A stretch of DNA of 40,851 nt from Chitinophagaceae bacterium. Lineage in GTDB: Bacteria; Bacteroidota; Bacteroidia; Chitinophagales; Chitinophagaceae. Both the position numbers and the translations under genes were made by a program. The stretch spans positions 1 through 40,851 of the forward strand of contig CANJJU010000008.1 of assembly GCA_947474815.1 (NCBI GenBank), read 5' to 3'. Each line of letters begins with the position of its first letter. Within the stretch, counting starts at the first letter, position 1. Positions 35,339 to 40,851 of the stretch are shown here, piece by piece. Under the pieces are notes generated by a model. It was not told the DNA's origin. It made no database searches and was given only the letters and a program-made list of their open reading frames with translations.

Positions 35339-36049
35339 TTATATACCTAATTTTTCTACTGCTAATTGTGCGGCGATGTGACTAGCCTCTTTTTTATTAA
35401 ACCCTTTTGCCTGAGAAATAATTTCACCATCGATTGTAGCTGCTATGGTGAACAACCGCCGCCCGTGTTCGTATTTTTCATCAAGCGTAGCAAATTCAAT
35501 TGCTTTACCGTTTTTATTAGCCCAACCGTATAGCTTGTTTTTGATATTGATATCAATACCTTCTAAATCATCCGTAAATAAATGAGGAAGAATAATAAAA
35601 TCTTCTACCCATTGCTGAGTATTTTTATATCCGCGCTCAAGATAAACTGCCCCAATAACTGCCTCTAAAGAATTGCCAAAAATTTGCGAAATCTTCAATG
35701 CATTATCGAATTTATTATAGATAGTAATTTTTTTTAGACCCATTTTCAATGCAATCTCATTGAGCTTCTGACGATTGACCATTTTACTGCGCATTTCGGT
35801 AAGAAATCCTTCGCCTTTATAGGGGTATTTCTTAAAAAGATGATGGGCAATAATTGAACTTAGTACGGCATCTCCCAAAAATTCAAGGCGCTCATTGTTT
35901 TCATCCGCCCCTTCTCTTACAGACCTATGACTCAAGGCTGTTTTATATAAAGAAAGGTTCTTTGGAGTAAAACCAAGTACATTGGCAAGTTGTTTTTTAA
36001 ACTCGATGTTGTTTTTATTCCCTTTAAAAAAATCAAATAAAAATTGCAA
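35339..36049 (-). CDS. rnc: Ribonuclease III
   Basis: RNase III cleaves double-stranded RNA in rRNA maturation and RNA regulation. The 236-residue protein has the catalytic signature NERLEFLGDAVLSSIIAHHLF (about 50-70), a second metal-binding segment NSLEAVIGAVYLERG, and a C-terminal double-stranded RNA-binding domain (about 165-236) ending GFNKKEASHIAAQLAVEKL. Length is normal. It follows fabF by 78 nt on the same strand; acpP-fabF-rnc is a common gene order. Confidence 0.95.
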   Translation of the reverse strand: MQFLFDFFKGNKNNIEFKKQLANVLGFTPKNLSLYKTALSHRSVREGADENNERLEFLGDAVLSSIIAHHLFKKYPYKGEGFLTEMRSKMVNRQKLNEIALKMGLKKITIYNKFDNALKISQIFGNSLEAVIGAVYLERGYKNTQQWVEDFIILPHLFTDDLEGIDINIKNKLYGWANKNGKAIEFATLDEKYEHGRRLFTIAATIDGEIISQAKGFNKKEASHIAAQLAVEKLGI

Positions 36050-36127
36050 AATATATCTAAAGATGTTTGTTTGAAATTAAACTATTTGTACTAAAGTAAA
36101 TACAAGGAGATAGAGTAGAAATATAAA

Positions 36128-37381
36128 TTAAGCAGAATATTTTTTTACAATCACAGAAGCGTTGTGTCCGCCAAAGCCAAATGTGTTGCTTAGTGCAGCA
36201 TTGACTACCTTTTTCTGAGCTGTATTAAATGTAAAGTTGAGATGGGGGTCAAGCTCTGGATCATCTGTAAAATGATTGATGGTAGGCGGGACGAGGTCAT
36301 GTTTTACAGCCATTATACAAGCAATGGCTTCCATCGCACCAGCTGCTCCAAGGCAATGACCCGTCATACTTTTGGTAGAACTAATATTTAAATTATAAGC
36401 ATGGCTACCAAATACATTCAGGATTGCTTTTGTTTCAGCGATATCTCCTAAAGGAGTAGATGTTCCATGAACATTTATGTAATCAATATTTTCAGCGATC
36501 ATTCCTGCATCTTTTAACGCAACACGCATTACATTATTGGCGCCAAGTCCTTCTGGATGAGGTGCTGTAATATGATGTGCATCTGCAGTAGCGCCTCCGC
36601 CAGCAATTTCACAATAAATTTTTGCCCCTCTAGCAAGCGCATGTTCCAAACTTTCAAGTACCAACGCACCTGATCCTTCCCCCATTACAAATCCATCGCG
36701 GTCTTTATCGAAAGGTCGGCTAGCTGTTTTAGGGTCGTCATTTCTTTCACTTAGGGCTTTCATTGCATTGAATCCACCCAACCCTGCTGCGCTGATTACA
36801 GCTTCACTTCCTCCGGTAATGATAATATCTGCCTTACCCAAACGAATATTATCAAATGCATCAATAATAGCATTGGTAGAAGAGGCGCAAGCACTTACTA
36901 CTGCATAATTGGGACCACGAAAACCGTGACGCATGGAGATTTGTCCTGCGGCAATATCAAGAATCATTTTGGGAATAAAGAAAGGATTGAAACGAGGGGT
37001 TCCATCTCCTGAAGCAAAGTTTAGTACTTCCTCTTGGAAAGTAATTAAACCGCCGATGCCACTTGCAAAGATTACGCCAACCCGATCTGGATCAACATTC
37101 TCTTTACTAATTCCAGCATCTTTTACAGCTTCATCACTAGAAATTAAGGCGAACTGACAATACCTGTCTAGTTTACGCGCATCTTTTCGATCGAGGTAAA
37201 CAGTTGGGTCAAAATCCTTAACCTCACAGGCAAATCGTGTTTTAAATTTAGCAACGTCGAATTGCTGGATGAAATCACATCCACTTACCCCATTAGAAAG
37301 ATTTTGCCAAAATTCATTGACAGTTTTTCCCAATGGAGTGATAGCACCCAATCCGGTAACGACTACTCTCTTTAAATCCAT
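36128..37381 (-). CDS. fabF: Beta-ketoacyl-ACP synthase II
   Basis: FabF elongates acyl-ACP by condensation with malonyl-ACP in fatty acid synthesis. The 417-residue thiolase-fold protein has the nucleophile cysteine in VSACASSTNAI, the two histidines in NVHGTSTPLGD and MTGHCLGAAGA, and the conserved GSGALVLE and TFGFGGHNAS C-terminal glycine loop. The N-terminal RRVVVTG-like MDLKRVVVTGLGAITP is normal for FabF rather than FabB. It begins 30 nt after the stop of acpP on the same strand, the usual partner arrangement. Confidence 0.96.
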   Translation of the reverse strand: MDLKRVVVTGLGAITPLGKTVNEFWQNLSNGVSGCDFIQQFDVAKFKTRFACEVKDFDPTVYLDRKDARKLDRYCQFALISSDEAVKDAGISKENVDPDRVGVIFASGIGGLITFQEEVLNFASGDGTPRFNPFFIPKMILDIAAGQISMRHGFRGPNYAVVSACASSTNAIIDAFDNIRLGKADIIITGGSEAVISAAGLGGFNAMKALSERNDDPKTASRPFDKDRDGFVMGEGSGALVLESLEHALARGAKIYCEIAGGGATADAHHITAPHPEGLGANNVMRVALKDAGMIAENIDYINVHGTSTPLGDIAETKAILNVFGSHAYNLNISSTKSMTGHCLGAAGAMEAIACIMAVKHDLVPPTINHFTDDPELDPHLNFTFNTAQKKVVNAALSNTFGFGGHNASVIVKKYSA

Positions 37382-37411
37382 ACAATTTACCTGTGAAAAT
37401 TAAAAAGATAA

Positions 37412-37648
37412 TTACTTGGCATTTAACTCCAAGTATGAAACAGCTTGACCAACAGTTGTGATGGTTTCAGCCTGCTCATCCGGAATAGAAATATTAAATT
37501 CTTTTTCAAATTCCATAATTAGTTCAACGGTGTCCAAGCTATCGGCACCTAAATCATTAGTGAACGAAGCTTCAGGAGTAACCTCTGCTTCATCAACACC
37601 TAATTTGTCAACAATGATTTTTTTAACTCTTGTTGCAATGTCTGACAT
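37412..37648 (-). CDS. acpP: Acyl carrier protein
   Basis: ACP carries growing acyl chains on a phosphopantetheine arm. From the ATG at 37648 the protein has 78 residues ([17 protein letters not shown]) and the attachment serine S37 in [12 protein letters not shown]. It is strongly acidic and four-helical as expected. The frame stays open to an upstream ATG at 37678, but that version would add ten unrelated residues and overlap the promoter. It leads acpP-fabF-rnc. Confidence 0.95.
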   Translation of the reverse strand: MSDIATRVKKIIVDKLGVDEAEVTPEASFTNDLGADSLDTVELIMEFEKEFNISIPDEQAETITTVGQAVSYLELNAK

Positions 37649-37675
37649 GATAGTAAAATTTAGTTTATACTGGTG

Positions 37676-37705
37676 CAAAAATATACTTTTTGAGCTAATT
37701 ACAAA
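37676..37705 (-). promoter_or_regulatory. acpP: Promoter of acpP-fabF-rnc
   Basis: On the minus strand TTTG (37705-37702), an 18-nt spacer and TATTTTTG (37683-37676) match both elements of the Bacteroidota promoter. The -7 box ends 27 nt before the acpP ATG at 37648. It also shows that the alternative upstream ATG at 37678 is unlikely to be used. Confidence 0.65.
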
Positions 37706-37835
37706 GAAATACTATTAAGGATATTTTTTATTTATTAAAAGAGGGCCTTAAAATTTAAAAAAGTCAGCATTTTAGCTATAAAAATTACGTATATTTAAAT
37801 TGATTGATGGTGTATTATTTACTAAAAATATGTTT

Positions 37836-38264
37836 ATGGGCTTAAAGCAAATTGACCATGGAAGTGAAGAATACAAACAAATGGTTCAGTTGAGACTGCA
37901 AATTCTTAGGCAACCATTAGGGCTAAGTTTCACCCATGAGGAGCTATTGAAGGAAAAAAACGAAATCCTGATTGCCGCATTTGATGATGAAGAAATTATG
38001 GGTTGCTGTATGCTCTGCCCTGTCAATCAAAACACCATCAGATTAAGACAAATGGCCGTTCAAAATCAAGTACAACGAAAAGGAATTGGCGCTTCCATCA
38101 TGTCTTTCGCAGAGAATATTGCCAGGGACAAAGGATATAAAAAAATGATGATGCATGCACGGGTAGCCGCCATGGGGTTTTATGAAAAATTCGGATACAA
38201 GCCCAATGGGCATGAGTTTTCAGAAGTTGACTTGCCTCATTATGTGATGGAAAAGGATTTGTAA
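37836..38264 (+). CDS. GNAT-family N-acetyltransferase
   Basis: This 142-residue protein has the GNAT acetyl-CoA-binding core: RQMAVQNQVQRKGIGASIMSFAEN (motif A, Q/RxxGxG/A as QRKGIG) and the following FYEKFGYKPNGHEF strand-loop typical of the C-terminal half. It resembles the ElaA/YjcF-like small acetyltransferases; the substrate is unknown. I use the ATG at 37836 (MGLKQIDHGSEEY) because it gives the shortest N-terminus before the domain. An ATG at 37830 and a TTG at 37800 are also in frame. A TATATTTA box lies at 37790-37797. Confidence 0.82.
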   Translation: MGLKQIDHGSEEYKQMVQLRLQILRQPLGLSFTHEELLKEKNEILIAAFDDEEIMGCCMLCPVNQNTIRLRQMAVQNQVQRKGIGASIMSFAENIARDKGYKKMMMHARVAAMGFYEKFGYKPNGHEFSEVDLPHYVMEKDL

Positions 38265-38275
38265 AGTGCTTGACC

Positions 38276-38752
38276 CTACCTTTTTATTTTTTGTACCAAT
38301 ATCCTCCTAACTTCCTGCACTTCATCGGCAGAGAATGCTTCTTTAGGGATTAGAAAAAAACTACTGTTATTAAAATATAGGTGAAAGTGATGGGGACTTT
38401 CCATCCAAATACTAAACTCTTTCCAAGACCAACTTCTATTTCCGTGATTGTTTTCAATTAAAAAATGGTCATTTCCTAAAGTGGCTTTAAGTTTATCACG
38501 AAAAGTGGGAGATTTTGAAAAAATTATCTGTGGTAATAAAAACCAAAACAGTATCATCATGATAAACCAAAGAGTAGAACTAAGCAAAAAGGCAACAGGA
38601 GATATTTTTTTAAAAAAATACAACCCAGCAGAAAGCAAGGCAAATACATTCACCAATATCATCATGAACTTTATCTCCTTCCTACTGATAAAATGATATC
38701 TTAACGCCTGAATTACTTTTGGCTTGTTATATTGAAAGAATGCAGAAGTCAT
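38276..38752 (-). CDS. YcxB-like membrane protein
   Basis: This 158-residue protein has two hydrophobic helices (about 30-46 IKFMMILVNVFALLSAGLYF and 52-75 VAFLLSSTLWFIMMILFWFLL). A C-terminal soluble part (about 80-158) resembles the YcxB domain: NDHFLIENNHGNRSWSWKEFS, followed by FHLYFNNSSFFLIPKEAF and a final helix. YcxB proteins have no established function. Its stop is 11 bp from that of the convergent GNAT gene and it lies 22 nt downstream of the PhoD-like gene, with which it may be cotranscribed. Confidence 0.72.
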   Translation of the reverse strand: MTSAFFQYNKPKVIQALRYHFISRKEIKFMMILVNVFALLSAGLYFFKKISPVAFLLSSTLWFIMMILFWFLLPQIIFSKSPTFRDKLKATLGNDHFLIENNHGNRSWSWKEFSIWMESPHHFHLYFNNSSFFLIPKEAFSADEVQEVRRILVQKIKR

Positions 38753-38774
38753 GTTTATATTGATTTATATGCTG

Positions 38775-40142
38775 TTATTTACTTGGTCTTAAATCGTTTT
38801 CACTCAAACTCCATTCTCCTAGCTTTTCTCCTTTAATGCCTATAAAATCTACCTTCATCACCCGTTCGTTTTTCTTCCCCGTAAATGAAATCTTAGCAAA
38901 ATTTTGCGCTTCCACCAATGTATTGGGTTCTCGATAAGGATTGTTTAATTCTGGTCCAGCAACCTTGCTAATGCCCGCGGTATAAGGAGATACTGTAATG
39001 TCGTATAATGGATAGGTAGAAGCTCTTGGTATTTTAATTATTTCGCTATGGTGTCTGTCACCCGTTAAAAACAATACACCTTTTATTTTTTGATCTGATA
39101 AAAAATTCAACAGTTGATTGTACTCGTAAGGATAGTGTTGCATGCATTCATATTTATTAAATGGATTCATTACTTGACTTCCAGTTACAATAATTTTAAA
39201 AGGAGCATTGCTGAATAATAAAGCGTTTTTTAACCATTCTAATTGCTGCATTCCAAAAAAAGACTTTTCCTTGTTGGGCATTCCATTGATAGAATCGGGC
39301 ATTTCATCTTCCGACCTAAAATACCTGTCGTCTGTTAGAAATAAATCTACATCTCCATAACTGATTTTGGTATAGATTCCTTTACCCTCTTCTCCATAAC
39401 TTGGATTGAGTGTATAATTTTTAAAAATATTTCTACTTTCTTCCTTAAGTAAATAACTTTTGCCGGCATCATTAGGGCCATAATCATGATCATCCCAAAT
39501 AGCATATTGTGGCATTGAGGCCATAAATGATTGAAGCACTTTTTGTCCTCTATCACGAGAGGCTCTATAATTCAAGCCCCAAGCAGAGTTGTAGTCAACT
39601 TCTCTCGTATACCAATTATCGCCCAACCAAACTTGAAAATCAGCTGGCGTGTTGGCCATCGTTTCAAAAATAGATGAATCACTGCCGTAAGGTTTTCCAG
39701 GTCTGTCATATTTTGATTCATTAAAATAAGCACAGCTTCCGGTTAAAAAACTAAAATCCGGAACAGGCTTTCTATATTGCCATAAATCTTTGGTAGTGAA
39801 CTGCGTTTTGAAATCTGAGCGGATTTCTTTACCATCAATTAAAAGTCGATACTCATAGACTGTTCCAAAATCAAGGCCATTTAATTCTATTTTAATGGGA
39901 TTAAACGAATTGCCTAATACCCCTCTAAAAGGAACTAACTGACTCAAAGCAGGCTTATTTATAGGATAATATTTAACCGATACCGACTTAGCAGCTGAAC
40001 TTACTTCTGCCCAAATCATGGCCGTCCTTAACTCTACATTTCCCGCCCATGGGCCACTAATAAGTTTTACAGTCTGTTGGCCAAAAGAATGCAAGAAGAA
40101 AAAACTCAATAAAATGACAAAGCAGGCGGCAGATTTTTTCAT
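38775..40142 (-). CDS. PhoD-like metallophosphatase, exported
   Basis: From the ATG at 40142 the 455-residue protein has a signal peptide (MKKSAACFVILLSFFFLHSF, cleavage before QQTV). An N-terminal Ig-like domain (GPWAGNVELRTAMIWAEV) is followed by the PhoD phosphatase core: FLTGSCAYF, WLGDNWYTREVDY, WDDHDYGPNDAG, TDDRYFRSED, IVTGSQVMNP and LTGDRHHSEI, carrying the metal-ligand Asp, Asn and His residues. PhoD enzymes are calcium/iron phosphodiesterases or alkaline phosphatases. There is no C-terminal type IX secretion domain, so it probably stays periplasmic or is lipid-independent. An in-frame ATG at 40169 would hide the signal peptide. Confidence 0.87.
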   Translation of the reverse strand: MKKSAACFVILLSFFFLHSFGQQTVKLISGPWAGNVELRTAMIWAEVSSAAKSVSVKYYPINKPALSQLVPFRGVLGNSFNPIKIELNGLDFGTVYEYRLLIDGKEIRSDFKTQFTTKDLWQYRKPVPDFSFLTGSCAYFNESKYDRPGKPYGSDSSIFETMANTPADFQVWLGDNWYTREVDYNSAWGLNYRASRDRGQKVLQSFMASMPQYAIWDDHDYGPNDAGKSYLLKEESRNIFKNYTLNPSYGEEGKGIYTKISYGDVDLFLTDDRYFRSEDEMPDSINGMPNKEKSFFGMQQLEWLKNALLFSNAPFKIIVTGSQVMNPFNKYECMQHYPYEYNQLLNFLSDQKIKGVLFLTGDRHHSEIIKIPRASTYPLYDITVSPYTAGISKVAGPELNNPYREPNTLVEAQNFAKISFTGKKNERVMKVDFIGIKGEKLGEWSLSENDLRPSK

Positions 40143-40185
40143 TGTAAAAACATTTTGTTTGGTGTGCAAGTTAATTCAATAGGTA

Positions 40186-40533
40186 TTAAATGTCCGAATT
40201 GGTCAGTTTGGGATTCTGAATATGCCGTTGGCCATCTCTCGAAGATTTTTTTTCAAAGTTTTTCTGAAGCGCCTCTGTTAGGTTAACCCCTGTTTGATTG
40301 GCCAAGCAAATCAACACCCACAAGACATCAGCCATTTCATCCGCCAACGCTACTCCCTGATCCGATTCCTTAAAAGACTGTTCGCCATATTTCCTAACCA
40401 TTATCCTACTCAACTCTCCCACTTCTTCCATCAACACGCCAAGATTTGTTAACTCATTAAAATATCTTACGCCAATTGTTTTAATCCATTCGTCTACTTT
40501 TATTTGTGCTTCATTAAGGGTAATGTTGTTCAT
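40186..40533 (-). CDS. MazG-like nucleotide pyrophosphohydrolase
   Basis: This 115-residue all-helical protein has the MazG/dUTPase-superfamily Mg2+ site: LMEEVGELSRIM (ExxE) and ADEMADVLWVLICLAN (ExxD). It is a single-domain house-cleaning enzyme that would hydrolyse a nucleoside triphosphate to the monophosphate; the preferred base is unknown. It lies between the PhoD-like gene and dtd, 56 nt after dtd, a reasonable pairing of cellular quality-control genes. No promoter is apparent. Confidence 0.85.
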   Translation of the reverse strand: MNNITLNEAQIKVDEWIKTIGVRYFNELTNLGVLMEEVGELSRIMVRKYGEQSFKESDQGVALADEMADVLWVLICLANQTGVNLTEALQKNFEKKSSRDGQRHIQNPKLTNSDI

Positions 40534-40589
40534 AATGCAATAGTTTAAAAATTTAATTAAGCGACACTATTTAGAAGTAATTTTTATTC

Positions 40590-40851
40590 CTATTCTTTGT
40601 TTTTTGTGTCTATTAAAATTGTTATGGGTCCATCGTTTAACAACTCCACTTTCATGTCTGCTCCAAATTCTCCGGTTTTAATTTGTTTCCCTAAATCTTT
40701 ATTTAATCGTGCAATTAATTGAAGATACAATGTGGTGGCTATTGCTGGCTGACTCGCGCGAATATAACTAGGGCGACTACCCTTTTTTGTTGATGCATGA
40801 AGAGTAAATTGACTTACCAATAAAATTTCTCCATTGATGTCTTTAACAGAT
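40590..40851 (-). CDS. dtd: D-aminoacyl-tRNA deacylase (5' end outside window)
   Basis: The reading frame is open to the window edge and gives SVKDINGEILLVSQFTLHA, then KKGSRPSYIRAS, KTGEFGADMKVELLNDGPITI. These are the SQFTL and C-terminal NxGP motifs that form the DTD active site, where D-amino acids mischarged onto tRNA are released. About 60 N-terminal residues are missing because the gene continues past position 40851. The TTG at 40820 is internal and is not a start. It is probably the first gene of a dtd-MazG operon. Confidence 0.92.
   Translation of the reverse strand, partial: SVKDINGEILLVSQFTLHASTKKGSRPSYIRASQPAIATTLYLQLIARLNKDLGKQIKTGEFGADMKVELLNDGPITILIDTKNKE

Noticed and set aside
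38775-40142. PhoD-like protein as a type IX secretion cargo
   Set aside because: Its C-terminus follows the phosphatase core directly, with no extra conserved C-terminal sorting domain.
1-40851. tRNA, rRNA, CRISPR array, insertion sequence or prophage
   Set aside because: No tRNA-like cloverleaf, repeat-spacer pattern, transposase, integrase or phage structural protein was seen on either strand.

Overview
The window is AT-rich, gene-dense chromosomal DNA from a Bacteroidota bacterium, most likely a Chitinophagaceae relative. Evidence: complete gliding/type IX secretion genes gldK-gldL-gldM-gldN, a gldB next to nadE, DUF4271 and TolB/barrel proteins typical of the phylum, weak Shine-Dalgarno sequences, and promoter-like TTTG-N(17-23)-TAnnTTTG elements. 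I see no rRNA, tRNA, CRISPR array, prophage, transposon or plasmid gene; this is core genome.

Layout. 1-156: 3' end of a plus-strand gene. 207-2254 (minus): iscS-iscU-iscA. 2400-3453: methylmalonyl-CoA epimerase facing an MBL-fold hydrolase. 3521-6958: large exported TolB-like/outer-membrane protein. 7008-9066: class III aminotransferase diverging from gamma-carbonic anhydrase plus a small lipoprotein. 9067-11749 (minus): rsgA and nadE. 11824-12834: gldB. 12836-15755 (minus): desaturase, apaG, SUI1-family factor, nadC. 15916-17936: gpmI and a haem-binding CxxCH protein. 18036-22353: ECF-like sigma factor, a membrane-segment/barrel protein, a lipoprotein and uvrC. 22409-27222 (minus): gldN, M, L, K (transcribed K to N). 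27371-33046 (minus): Omp85-like protein, DUF4271 protein, HemD-like protein and a YyaL-type thioredoxin-domain protein, probably one operon. 33088-34218: hemW. 34215-37648 (minus): acpP-fabF-rnc then gpsA. 37836-38264: GNAT acetyltransferase. 38276-40851 (minus): YcxB-like protein, PhoD-like phosphatase, MazG-like pyrophosphohydrolase and dtd (cut by the window edge).

Functional threads: Fe-S assembly (iscSUA) with Fe-S/haem-linked proteins (HemW, HemD-like); NAD synthesis (nadC, nadE); lipid metabolism (acpP, fabF, gpsA, desaturase); and the T9SS/gliding motor (gldB, gldKLMN). The GldL and GldM residues that couple proton flow to rotation are present.

Nothing here is an obvious new defence or mobile system. 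The most interesting signals are in non-coding DNA and gene architecture: a perfect 14-bp inverted repeat over the predicted gldK promoter; a perfect 19-bp palindrome ahead of the gamma-carbonic anhydrase gene; a 13-nt palindrome inside the promoter spacer of a lipoprotein gene; a palindromic back-to-back promoter between nadE and gldB; -7 boxes only 4-5 nt before start codons, which predicts leaderless mRNAs; and a sigma factor followed by a protein that joins a membrane segment to an outer-membrane-barrel-like domain.
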